Assembly (NCBI GenBank): GCA_030591625.1
Contig: JAUVAR010000071.1
Coordinates: forward strand, 1 to 10,221
Origin: Candidatus Zixiibacteriota bacterium
Lineage (GTDB): Bacteria; Zixibacteria; MSB-5A5; GN15; FEB-12
Direction: 5' to 3'
Length of the DNA: 10,221 nt
Position 1 is the first letter of the stretch, and the number at the start of each line of letters is the position of its first letter. Made by a program: the position numbers and the translations under genes. The notes beneath the pieces were generated by a model. The model ran no database searches. It was not told where the DNA came from and was given only the letters and a program-made list of their open reading frames with translations. Below, one piece after another: positions 1 through 6,570 of this stretch.

Positions 1-1293
1 AAAGCTCTTAGTGTCTGGCAGCTCTTTCTTATTTGTACCGGAAGCATTATAATCTTTGTCGTAGGAATTAAACGTATAAAAGCCCTCGGCCTGTCCCCGA
101 AGTTGCCACTTGAGTGAAAGTGGTTTGTTGTACTCGTAAGCGAGCGAAAAGAATGGACGGCTGTTTTGGTCGGCATGGTGATAGTAATTATCTACAAGCT
201 GCTGTCCGACAATTGTATCGAGAGAATTCGGATAGTTTGGATCAGTCTGGATATTGTAATAATCTAGAGCCCCAATGTTGGACCGCTGGTTGCTCTTGTA
301 ATTGAACGAAACCCCAAGAGTTGCCGTCCATCTGGATCCAAAGGCGCGAGTATCGCGCGGATAGAATTCAAAGACATCATCAACGATCAGAAATGCCTCA
401 GGTGTCAGGCTGTTAACAATATTTTCATCCTCAAGATAGTTAAGGATTGCCTCAAGCGATTCTATTCTTTTGATACGGCGATCAACGGTGTGACGGTTCT
501 TGTTTTGATATACAATATCAGCAAGCACGATCATCTGGTCGTAAGAAGGCTCACTACTGACAAATCCGGCCTTTTTCAGTTCATCAATTATATACATTGT
601 GGTGGCAGCCGACCGACCGAAATAGATACGGCCATATCCGGTGCCAAGTGCTGTGGTGATACTATGACTTTTCGAATCAGACCATTCTTCAATATCTATC
701 AGTCGGTATGAATACCTGTAGCCACCGATTGTATCCAGTCGGTATTCAGATCGTTCGTTGTGATCGTCACGGCTCGGTGTTTCGGAATAATCAAATCGGT
801 AAGAAAATGAGCCCTCCACAAAAAGATCACCGAGCAGATACATACCCGCACTAGCCGAAGGGGCCAGGGAAATACTGTAACCATAACTGTCACTGTCATC
901 GCTGCGACCAGAAATACGATTGGCATCGTTTGATAGGCGATCCAATTCGCTGCGTTTGTGACTTCCCGAGATATTATTCGAAAGTCCCAGCGAATAGAAC
1001 AGTGGAACAGTACTGTAGTCATACTTGACAATCGAACTAAAGCGAAGTGATTGCGAGTCTCCATCCGAATTATTAGAAATAGATGAAGTCCCAGCAAAAA
1101 TATCCGGTTCACGTTCAGAGCTAACGTTGCTGCCATCGAAATTTGTCGAACCGTTAACACGCCATTGCAAATCTGTAAACTTTACAGGTATATAGCTATC
1201 GACATTGAAAGTCTTCTCAGATGCGAATGCATTGTCGCCTGAGATCAATGCAAGAACTGCACAAAGTAGTATGCTAATAAATAAACGTGACAT
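1..1293 (-). CDS. Exported beta-rich, probable outer-membrane protein (3' end beyond the left edge)
   Basis: The minus strand is open from an ATG at 1293 to the window edge, giving 431 residues with no stop, so the gene is 3'-truncated here. Residues 1-24 look like a Sec signal peptide: short basic N-terminus, hydrophobic core, and a probable cleavage site after NAFA. The mature part has alternating polar/aromatic stretches typical of beta-barrel strands (about 83-110, 137-170, 211-227, 321-335 and 381-410), separated by Asp/Ser/Asn-rich loops. A more helical, charged segment at roughly 228-315 interrupts this pattern. A strong ribosome site (GGGAGG, 1298-1303) lies 4 bases before the ATG and supports the start. 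I recognise no named family. Porin-like or uncharacterised outer-membrane protein is the best description; location in the outer membrane is inferred from composition. Confidence 0.75.
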   Translation of the reverse strand, partial: MSRLFISILLCAVLALISGDNAFASEKTFNVDSYIPVKFTDLQWRVNGSTNFDGSNVSSEREPDIFAGTSSISNNSDGDSQSLRFSSIVKYDYSTVPLFYSLGLSNNISGSHKRSELDRLSNDANRISGRSDDSDSYGYSISLAPSASAGMYLLGDLFVEGSFSYRFDYSETPSRDDHNERSEYRLDTIGGYRYSYRLIDIEEWSDSKSHSITTALGTGYGRIYFGRSAATTMYIIDELKKAGFVSSEPSYDQMIVLADIVYQNKNRHTVDRRIKRIESLEAILNYLEDENIVNSLTPEAFLIVDDVFEFYPRDTRAFGSRWTATLGVSFNYKSNQRSNIGALDYYNIQTDPNYPNSLDTIVGQQLVDNYYHHADQNSRPFFSLAYEYNKPLSLKWQLRGQAEGFYTFNSYDKDYNASGTNKKELPDTKSF

Positions 1294-1297
1294 AAGT

Positions 1298-1303
1298 CCT
1301 CCC
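1298..1303 (-). promoter_or_regulatory. Shine-Dalgarno site of the outer-membrane protein gene
   Basis: GGGAGG on the minus strand, 4 bases upstream of the ATG at 1293. It is a near-perfect anti-16S match. It fixes the start of the edge-truncated gene and shows that this organism uses Shine-Dalgarno initiation for some genes with a long leader. Confidence 0.7.
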
Positions 1304-1381
1304 AAACTGTTTCAAATCGCTGCCCATCTGAATGCGAATATTGACGGCCTGTGTGTATTGCCGATACTTTCCCGTTTTTCT

Positions 1382-1387
1382 ATTATA
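1382..1387 (-). promoter_or_regulatory. Candidate -10 element for the outer-membrane protein gene
   Basis: A perfect TATAAT on the minus strand, about 90 bases before the ATG at 1293. No good -35 hexamer is present at 16-18 bases upstream. If used, it would give a 5' leader of roughly 80 bases that contains the Shine-Dalgarno site. It is the best promoter-like match between this gene and the upstream empty region, but a lone -10 box in AT-rich DNA can arise by chance. Confidence 0.4.
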
Positions 1388-1535
1388 CTAAATATCGTCG
1401 GAAAAGGCGATTATTATTTTGGAGTCACACAGTTATTATTTAGTTTTCGCATACAATTTATTTCAAAATCCACTCAGGATTTTCGAGACTTAGCAAAATG
1501 TGATGTCAATAGTATTCGAACAGGAATGAATTAGT

Positions 1536-1569
1536 AGTCCAACCAGTGTTAATTTCGTTAACATGGACT
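1536..1569. repeat. Bulged hairpin / inverted repeat
   Basis: An outer stem AGTCCA (1536-1541) with TGGACT (1564-1569) encloses an inner stem TGTTAA (1547-1552) with TTAACA (1558-1563) and a 5-base loop. Five bases, 1542-1546, bulge on one side only. No U-rich tract follows on either strand, so it is not a standard intrinsic terminator. It could be an RNA structure, or the inner palindromic part could be a protein-binding site. Confidence 0.4.
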
Positions 1570-1812
1570 TCAATTATTATAGATATGTTATGTGTGTCAT
1601 AAGGTTACATCAAATTAGCATTGCTCGTACCAAGCTAAGCCTGCACACGTCGTGTGTTTATACCGCTTCGCGACGTATCGATATTTACATCTAATAATAG
1701 AGTGAGGTCTTACGACATAACATGTGGTGTGTTGTAGTTATTTGATGGTCTTTCTTGAAGGTGCAGCTATAGGACGGGTTCGATATTCAATACAAGACTC
1801 TGGTTGTTGTGA

Positions 1813-1852
1813 GGTCAGGTGACTCTGCTTGCCCGCCTTGGAGGGCCTGACC
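1813..1852. repeat. GC-rich inverted repeat
   Basis: GGTCAGG (1813-1819) is the exact reverse complement of CCTGACC (1846-1852). The 26-base interior holds a second small foldable element, GCCC (1831-1834) with GGGC (1843-1846). Only one inner/outer pairing at base 1846 can form at a time. The element is clearly more GC-rich than the DNA around it, as expected for a short palindromic dispersed repeat. A second copy is not visible in this window. Confidence 0.4.
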
Positions 1853-1971
1853 GGCCTATCAATTGTAAGCATACTGCATCCTCGTTTTTGTATAACAGCA
1901 CTAACAATAGATTAACATTAAAGTGATGTGGTTTTCGTCAAAGAGGGTGAGTGTGTTCAGATAGAGAATTA

Positions 1972-2087
1972 AAGAGCAAGCCCACCAGCCGCTATCGCTC
2001 TTGGTGGGGTACGGGTCACACCACCGCCTATGGCGGATGCAAGACCCGACACAACTTTCACGAGGCGGTTCTGAAGACAGAACCACC
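1972..2087. repeat. GC-rich block of three consecutive hairpins, candidate dispersed repeat or structured RNA
   Basis: Three stem-loops follow one another. First, CCCACC (1981-1986) pairs with GGTGGG (2003-2008), extendable by one A-T pair. Second, CGGGTC (2012-2017) pairs with GACCCG (2043-2048) and encloses CCGCC (2024-2028) with GGCGG (2032-2036) and a 3-base loop. Third, GGTTCT (2067-2072) pairs with AGAACC (2079-2084), extended by two pairs past one mismatch. In addition AAGAGC (1972-1977) can pair with GCTCTT (1997-2002) inside the first loop, an arrangement compatible with an H-type pseudoknot. The block is much richer in GC than its AT-rich surroundings and sits just beyond the nitroreductase stop. 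It may be a REP/MITE-like repeat or a 3'-end RNA structure; only the pairings themselves are seen directly. Confidence 0.45.
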
Positions 2088-2100
2088 CTACTTTGAAAAC

Positions 2101-2655
2101 CTACTTCACAAACCGGTCAATATTAATAATTTCTGTAATTTCTTTGCGCGTTCGTTCGGATTCATCTTTGGTACGGGTGCGTTCATCGAGTAAATCAATA
2201 GAACCTGCATAACCCAAAGATGCAACACAGATGACATCGTATTCGTCAGGAATCGAAAGCGCTTTCTGCATGTCGGGTGCCGACCATCCAGCCATCGGAT
2301 GAGCCATCAATCCAAGTTCGGTTGCACCAAGCAACAAAGACATCGTAGCGAGACCACAGTCGAACTGATAATATTTTATGTCGTTATCCTCACGGGAGTA
2401 ATCATCCTCCTCGCGTGCGCAGACAACAACTATGACAGGAGCCTGAGCAGCCCATTCGTTACCTTTGGCAAGTGCACTTACTGCCTTCGCATGTTGTTCT
2501 GGATCGGATATAAAAATAAAACGCCAGGGTTGTTTGTTGGCGCACGATGGTGACCAGCGGATGATTTCATACAGCTTGTTTAAAACATCAGGTTCAATTG
2601 GTTTGTCTTGATAAGACCGTTTGCTCATGCGACGAAAAAATAGCGAATCGTTCAT
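2101..2655 (-). CDS. Nitroreductase family protein (FMN-dependent oxidoreductase)
   Basis: A 184-residue protein of usual length for the small nitroreductase family. These are soluble flavoenzymes that bind FMN and use NAD(P)H to reduce nitro-aromatics, quinones or other acceptors; the physiological substrate cannot be read from sequence. Visible family marks are the N-terminal RRMSKRSY (8-15), the FMN-contacting SPSCANKQPWRF (35-46), the central segment around DCGLATMSLLLGATELGL (99-116), and the basic C-terminal end with RKEITEI and DRF (170-182). The ATG at 2655 has a GGAG site 9 bases upstream. It lies 41 bases after the PfkB-type kinase and is probably the last gene of that minus-strand cluster. 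A role linked to the two upstream genes is not evident. Confidence 0.9.
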   Translation of the reverse strand: MNDSLFFRRMSKRSYQDKPIEPDVLNKLYEIIRWSPSCANKQPWRFIFISDPEQHAKAVSALAKGNEWAAQAPVIVVVCAREEDDYSREDNDIKYYQFDCGLATMSLLLGATELGLMAHPMAGWSAPDMQKALSIPDEYDVICVASLGYAGSIDLLDERTRTKDESERTRKEITEIINIDRFVK

Positions 2656-2696
2656 TTGCGTTTACTCCATTGTTTTGCCCGGAGCAGATATTTTGT

Positions 2697-3629
2697 TTAT
2701 GAGTTAACAGCAACCGCCGGCTTGAAGTTCGTCTGTGCGAGAAGTTTTTCCTGACGTTTGCGAATTTCCTCTTCGGTCATTTCAAAATATGGTCCGACCT
2801 GTTCAATCATAACCGATGATGTGCACGAGGCGTAACATCCCGATTTGCGAAGATCGCCGGTGCAAAGATACTCGAATGTAAATCCGGCCATGTAGGTATC
2901 ACCGGCGCCGGTTGAATCAACCAGATCAATTTCGTACGGAGGAATATTGATAAACTCATTACCGTCATAAATAATCGAACCGAGTTCCGCCAAAGTAAGC
3001 AGAACAAGTTTCGGTCCCCATGAATGGATAATCTTGGCCGCTTCGTACGGATTCTCGCGACAGTCGATACCAGTTAGAACTTTGCCTTCGAGCTCGTTAG
3101 GTTTCACAATATCGAATGTCCCAAGAACTTCTTCGATACCGTCAGGCTTTTCGTGGAAGATGCGATTATCTTCTTCTGCACCACGAAGCAGTCCCTGTGG
3201 GTCACAGAAATAAAGGCCATCGAAATTCTTGCGAATATCTTTAATGCTCTCGTGCGAAACTTCTCGTAAGATGGGTCCAATGAGAATAGCTTTGGAGTCT
3301 TTGTACATTGCAGGATCAATATGACCGCAATCGTTGGCTCGTCCGAGAAGGTCAAGTGTGCGGTTACCGAAATCGTCGTAGTAGATTAATGAAAAACCGC
3401 CTGATTCTTTTGACGGAATTATTTCGTAGGCGATGCCGTATTTGTCTAAGTCTTTTTTGAAGGCTGGTTTGAAATCATCGCCGATCGCCCCGATAAGTTT
3501 TGTTTGTTCACCCATCTTCGAAAGGGCTAAGACGGCGTTGGTGGAGCATCCGGATAGGACACGCGTTTTTGTATCGATCTTTTTGGTTTTTATATAATCG
3601 TAAACCGGGTTACCAATAGCTGTAATCAA
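2697..3629 (-). CDS. PfkB/ribokinase-family carbohydrate or nucleoside kinase
   Basis: A 310-residue cytoplasmic kinase expected to transfer phosphate from ATP to a hydroxyl of a sugar, polyol or nucleoside. The PfkB C-terminal signature is clear: DSTGAGDTYMAGF at 238-250, with Asp244 as catalytic base and GAGD as anion hole. The NxxE magnesium-associated motif is NELE at 178-181. An N-terminal substrate Asp is likely at position 11. The usual N-terminal Gly-Gly is replaced by GCSTN (27-31), which is atypical. The start is TTG at 3629, supported by an AGGA site 7 bases upstream. The gene lies 83 bases downstream of a CDP-alcohol phosphatidyltransferase resembling inositol-phosphate-using enzymes, so an inositol kinase is an attractive guess; ribokinase-, adenosine- or fructose-type activity cannot be excluded. 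Confidence 0.88.
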   Translation of the reverse strand: MITAIGNPVYDYIKTKKIDTKTRVLSGCSTNAVLALSKMGEQTKLIGAIGDDFKPAFKKDLDKYGIAYEIIPSKESGGFSLIYYDDFGNRTLDLLGRANDCGHIDPAMYKDSKAILIGPILREVSHESIKDIRKNFDGLYFCDPQGLLRGAEEDNRIFHEKPDGIEEVLGTFDIVKPNELEGKVLTGIDCRENPYEAAKIIHSWGPKLVLLTLAELGSIIYDGNEFINIPPYEIDLVDSTGAGDTYMAGFTFEYLCTGDLRKSGCYASCTSSVMIEQVGPYFEMTEEEIRKRQEKLLAQTNFKPAVAVNS

Positions 3630-3636
3630 TTTAAAA

Positions 3637-3640
3637 TCCT
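3637..3640 (-). promoter_or_regulatory. Ribosome binding site deciding the TTG start of the PfkB kinase
   Basis: AGGA, in a longer AAAAGGA, on the minus strand 7 bases before TTG at 3629. The protein begins ITAIGNPVYD, matching the usual first beta strand of the family. No better ATG lies nearby, so the TTG start is favoured. Confidence 0.6.
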
Positions 3641-3712
3641 TTTGTGTATGTCAACTATCGTCTAACTGTAATGATTAAATTAAGAAGGCGCAAGACCAAG
3701 CTGAGAACGAAA

Positions 3713-4357
3713 TCAAACTTCTCGTTTGTTACCCAAGACTTTGCGTGTATAGAGCAATCGCTGAATCGCTGTTATAATAGATGTTACACCTACTATGATA
3801 AGTGCAAATTCAAGCCATCCACCACGAGGCCAAATGCCGACCGGCAGATATACTTCGACAATTGAACCAGCCATAATCAGAATAAACTTTTCGAGGCGAC
3901 CCATGATTCCAACTGCGCAGTTTTCTAACTTGCCCATAGACTCCGCCGTCGCACGAGTATAACTTGCGATCAGCATTGAGAAGAGAGCGAACAATCCCCA
4001 TCCCGGATGAACCGCACCTGACATTGTAATGCCTGCCAGAATGAAAAACTCACCATAGCGATCAGAGACATGGTCTAATATGCCACCAAAGACAGTTCCC
4101 ATATTTCCCGCACGGGCGGTTGAACCATCGAGCATGTCGGTGAAAGCGGTCGCGAGCATCCAGAGAACGCCGGCCCAGAAATTCGATTGCCAGAAATAGT
4201 AGCCTGATACAAAAGCACAAAGAAAAGAGACTCCGGTTAACATGTTTGGAGTCATTCCAAGTTTAAGGCATATTTTACCAAGAAAAAGTGATGATTCTTC
4301 GTAGAATTCACGCTTTCGTTCATTAATGGTGGGCTGTTGTTTTGTTTCAGTACTCAT
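3713..4357 (-). CDS. CDP-alcohol phosphatidyltransferase, archaetidylinositol/phosphatidylinositol-phosphate synthase-like
   Basis: A 214-residue integral inner-membrane enzyme that displaces CMP from a CDP-linked lipid with an alcohol or phosphorylated alcohol. The full family motif is present: Asp74, Asp77, Gly78, Ala81-Arg82, Gly91, Asp95 and Asp99, with Asp95/Asp99 in DHVSDR. Hydrophobic segments at about 38-58, 62-73, 104-115, 119-133, 156-172 and 183-198 fit the six-helix fold. The segment KLENCAVGIMGRLEKFILI (143-161), especially GIMGRLEK, resembles the region in archaetidylinositol- and phosphatidylinositol-phosphate synthases that binds inositol phosphate. It is therefore a better fit to that branch than to PgsA. 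It heads the minus-strand cluster, ahead of a PfkB kinase. No Shine-Dalgarno site stands close to the ATG, and a promoter ends only 11 bases away. Exact head group is inferred. Confidence 0.88.
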   Translation of the reverse strand: MSTETKQQPTINERKREFYEESSLFLGKICLKLGMTPNMLTGVSFLCAFVSGYYFWQSNFWAGVLWMLATAFTDMLDGSTARAGNMGTVFGGILDHVSDRYGEFFILAGITMSGAVHPGWGLFALFSMLIASYTRATAESMGKLENCAVGIMGRLEKFILIMAGSIVEVYLPVGIWPRGGWLEFALIIVGVTSIITAIQRLLYTRKVLGNKREV

Positions 4358-4368
4358 ATTGGTGTCCG

Positions 4369-4397
4369 AATATAAGGACTGTTTCAGCTCAGGTCAA
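4369..4397 (-). promoter_or_regulatory. Sigma70-like promoter for the phosphatidyltransferase cluster, near-leaderless
   Basis: On the minus strand, TTGACC (4392-4397) and TATATT (4369-4374) are separated by exactly 17 bases. Normal spacing puts the transcription start near 4362, leaving a leader of about 5 bases before the ATG at 4357. No room remains for a Shine-Dalgarno site, so translation would start on a nearly leaderless mRNA. Confidence 0.6.
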
Positions 4398-4460
4398 TTC
4401 GAGAGTGCGATCATTTGATAAAAACCACTTAGGTTAATTGTTTCTAAATCTATAACCTGT

Positions 4461-4489
4461 TTGACTTTTGACGATTATTTGGGAATATT
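4461..4489 (+). promoter_or_regulatory. Sigma70-like promoter for the obgE operon, predicted leaderless
   Basis: TTGACT (4461-4466) and AATATT (4484-4489) are 17 bases apart. Six further bases bring the expected transcription start to 4496, which is the A of the obgE ATG. The sequence before the ATG has no usable Shine-Dalgarno site. A second overlapping TTGACG at 4468 gives a poorer -10 match. Confidence 0.6.
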
Positions 4490-4495
4490 GTACTA

Positions 4496-5494
4496 ATGTT
4501 TTTAGATTATGTTGAAATTCAAGTAAAAGCTGGTTCGGGCGGCGACGGGCGTATCTCGTTTCATACCGAAAAATTTGTCCCAATGGGTGGTCCTAATGGT
4601 GGTGATGGCGGCGGTGGTGCAAGTATTATAGCCGTTGCAGATTCGCAATTGACTACCCTGCAAGACTTTCGGTACAAAAGGATTTACAAAGCACCCAAAG
4701 GACAACCTGGCGGAGAACGCGACAGGTCTGGCAAATCCGGGAAAGATATCTATTTGCGCGTGCCTGCCGGTACAATTATAAAAGATCTCGATTCTGGAGA
4801 TATTCTTTATGATCTCGATCAGCCGGGGGATGAAGTTGTAATTGTCAAAGGTGGTCGGGGTGGACGGGGAAATGCGTTTTTCAAAACCTCAACCAATCAG
4901 TCTCCACGTATGGCCCAGGATGGTGAAGCAGGTGAGGAAAAACGGCTCGCTCTCGAACTTAAGTTGTTGGCTGAAGTAGGGTTAGTTGGTTTACCCAATG
5001 CCGGGAAATCGACCATTCTTGCGTCATGTTCGGCTGCTCGTCCTAAAATTGCCGATTATCCGTTTACTACCTTAGTTCCAAATCTTGGAATTGTCAGCAT
5101 CGGCGACTATATGTCCTGTGTGATGGCTGATATTCCAGGCTTGATTCGGGGAGCTGCCGAAGGAAAAGGATTGGGACATCAATTTCTAAAACATATTCAA
5201 AGAACCAGACTGCTTGTGTATGTAATTGATTGCAACGAAGAAGATATTCCCAAAGCACGAGAAACATTGCAAAGTGAATTAGTTGAATTTGATCCAAGTC
5301 TGGCTAATAGGGCTTCTCTGACTGTGATTACAAAAATTGACACAGTTTTAGAAAGTGATTTAAAAGAGATATCAGAAAAACTACCATCAGATTATATATA
5401 TATATCGGCTGTCGCCAAAATGGGGACAGATGAGTTTCTACAGTCAATTGGGAGGGAGCTTGACGAGGACAGAAGTCAAAGAGCGACTGACTGA
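4496..5494 (+). CDS. obgE: Obg/CgtA family GTPase
   Basis: A 332-residue ribosome-associated GTPase that takes part in late assembly of the large ribosomal subunit and in stress/growth control. The N-terminal Obg domain (about 1-158) has the expected glycine-rich pattern, including GGPNGGDGGGG and KGGRGGRGN. The G domain follows: G1 GLPNAGKST (165-173), switch I YPFTTL (188-193), G3 DIPG (212-215), G4 TKID (279-282) and G5 SAV (304-306). There is no C-terminal OCT domain, which is common. The N-terminus MFLDYVEIQVKAG aligns with the conserved start of the family, so the ATG at 4496 is right despite lacking a ribosome site. Unlike many genomes, rplU and rpmA are not immediately upstream. It overlaps dprA at its 3' end and heads the five-gene plus-strand operon. 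Confidence 0.97.
   Translation: MFLDYVEIQVKAGSGGDGRISFHTEKFVPMGGPNGGDGGGGASIIAVADSQLTTLQDFRYKRIYKAPKGQPGGERDRSGKSGKDIYLRVPAGTIIKDLDSGDILYDLDQPGDEVVIVKGGRGGRGNAFFKTSTNQSPRMAQDGEAGEEKRLALELKLLAEVGLVGLPNAGKSTILASCSAARPKIADYPFTTLVPNLGIVSIGDYMSCVMADIPGLIRGAAEGKGLGHQFLKHIQRTRLLVYVIDCNEEDIPKARETLQSELVEFDPSLANRASLTVITKIDTVLESDLKEISEKLPSDYIYISAVAKMGTDEFLQSIGRELDEDRSQRATD
5450..5455 (+). promoter_or_regulatory. Ribosome binding site inside obgE deciding the dprA start
   Basis: GGGAGG, within GGGAGGGAG, lies 4 bases before an in-frame TTG at 5460, inside the 3' end of obgE. It favours that start over the ATG at 5430, which would lengthen the overlap to 65 bases and add ten residues without family similarity. 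Confidence 0.5.
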
Positions 5495-6566
5495 TACAAT
5501 CGCGCTGATGAGCATATCCGGGATAGGTCGGATGCGATACCGCAAATTGGTAGATCATTTTGGCTCACCATCGGCTGTTCTGGAAGCACCAAAATCAGAA
5601 CTCGAAATTGTGCCAATGATCTCTCATGGGACCGCCTCAATGATCCGAAAAGGTTGTGATGGCGATAAGGCACGTCAAACGGCAGCTCGTATAATTCAGC
5701 TTGGCTGGGCTGTGCTTTTTCCTGATGATCCAGAATACCCACATCTTTTGTTTGAAACTATCGACCGTCCTGTAGTCTTGTTTCGATTGGGCGAACCGGA
5801 CAGACCCGAAAATAAGATGATAGCGATTGTTGGTACTCGTCATGCCACCGAACGAAACCGACGCTTTACATATAAATTAGCATCCGATTTGGCCGCTGCA
5901 GGTGTTACTGTTATCTCTGGTATGGCCGAGGGTATAGACTCATCGGCACATCGTGGAGCACTCGAAAGTGGTGGTCGCACCGTTGCAATCTGGGGAACTT
6001 CGTTAGATATTTTATATCCTCCGTCGAACAAATCGCTCGCTTCTGAAATCCGTCAGCTTGGTGCTATATATTCTGAATACTTACCCGATACCCGACCCGA
6101 TAAAACAACTTTCCCTGATCGTAACAGGATTATTTCAGGTATGTCAGAAGCTGTTATTGTGGTTCAGGCGGGACGAAAATCGGGCGCACTCATAACTGCT
6201 TCGTGTGCCCTTGATCAGGGGCGTGATATTTTTGCAGTTCCCGGCTCACCTGATGATAAAGACAGTTATGGTTGCAATAACCTGATAAAAAAAGGTGCTA
6301 CTTTATTGACAACGGTTGATGATATATTTGAGCAATTACCCCGTTTGAAAGGGGAAATCACTGCTTGTCGTTTTAAGTCGATGCCTGATATGTCCGATGC
6401 TGAGCGCACAATGGTATCTTTTCTGGCTGAAGGTCCGCAGCAGATCGATCAATTATCCAGAAAGGCTGAATTACCGATTAACGAACTTCTTGGATTCATG
6501 CTTGCCCTTGAAATGAAAGGTGTTGTGCAGGAACTTTCGGGCAAGAGATTCATACTAACAGAGTAA
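5460..6566 (+). CDS. dprA: DNA-processing protein DprA/Smf
   Basis: A cytoplasmic DNA-protecting protein that binds incoming single-stranded DNA and loads RecA in natural transformation; it is also widespread in bacteria not known to transform. With the TTG start at 5460 it has 368 residues, normal for the family. A helix-hairpin-helix-like region (about 15-40, SISGIGRMRYRKL) is followed by the Rossmann-like DprA domain with VGTRHAT (124-130), SGMAEGIDSSAHRGAL (153-168), RNRIISGMSEAV (221-232), AGRKSGALITA (237-247) and VPGSPDDKDSYGCNNLIKKGA (260-280). A winged-helix tail similar to DML1 occupies about 305-368. The start overlaps obgE by 35 bases, consistent with coupled translation. Two tandem TAA stops close the gene 4 bases before ptsH. 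The ATG at 5430 is the alternative start. Confidence 0.95.
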   Translation: MTRTEVKERLTDTIALMSISGIGRMRYRKLVDHFGSPSAVLEAPKSELEIVPMISHGTASMIRKGCDGDKARQTAARIIQLGWAVLFPDDPEYPHLLFETIDRPVVLFRLGEPDRPENKMIAIVGTRHATERNRRFTYKLASDLAAAGVTVISGMAEGIDSSAHRGALESGGRTVAIWGTSLDILYPPSNKSLASEIRQLGAIYSEYLPDTRPDKTTFPDRNRIISGMSEAVIVVQAGRKSGALITASCALDQGRDIFAVPGSPDDKDSYGCNNLIKKGATLLTTVDDIFEQLPRLKGEITACRFKSMPDMSDAERTMVSFLAEGPQQIDQLSRKAELPINELLGFMLALEMKGVVQELSGKRFILTE

Positions 6567-6570
6567 TAAT

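Larger units (their letters stand above)
1294..2100. other. Long intergenic region without a recognised gene
   Basis: About 800 bases separate two minus-strand genes. Short open frames here have no family resemblance, no ribosome site, and composition like the surrounding AT-rich DNA, so I call no gene. Contents that can be pointed to are a promoter-like TATAAT near 1385, a bulged hairpin at 1536-1569, an inverted repeat at 1813-1852, and a GC-rich block of three consecutive hairpins at 1972-2087. No tRNA or known riboswitch was recognised. The region could carry an untranslated RNA or dispersed repeat remnants, but nothing in one sequence proves either. Confidence 0.6.

Noticed and set aside
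699..1160. A 153-codon minus-strand open frame, plus several shorter plus-strand frames, over the first 1.2 kb
   Set aside because: They are out of frame with the continuous 431-codon minus-strand frame that has a signal peptide and a strong ribosome site; their translations look like no protein family.
1341..1369. A plus-strand TTGACG with a weak -10 match (ATACTT) at 17 bases
   Set aside because: It points into the gene-free region, the -10 match is poor, and no coding sequence or RNA follows that would need it.
1205..1534. A 109-codon plus-strand open frame entering the intergenic region
   Set aside because: Its first part is antisense to the outer-membrane gene, there is no ribosome site, and the rest is low-complexity AT-rich translation without any recognisable motif.
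1768..1790. A GGTTCGA sequence resembling a tRNA T-loop near 1778
   Set aside because: The flanking bases do not form a T-stem, and no anticodon arm or acceptor stem is present at the required distances.
2064..2087. The hairpin beyond the nitroreductase stop as an intrinsic terminator
   Set aside because: The stem is reasonable, but no run of T follows it on the minus strand, so rho-independent termination is not supported.
5393..5405. A (TA)6 tract near the 3' end of obgE as a slippage or phase-variation site
   Set aside because: It is short, lies in codons for the conserved G5 region of an essential-type GTPase, and both the reading frame and protein pattern are intact; a chance run is the simpler explanation.
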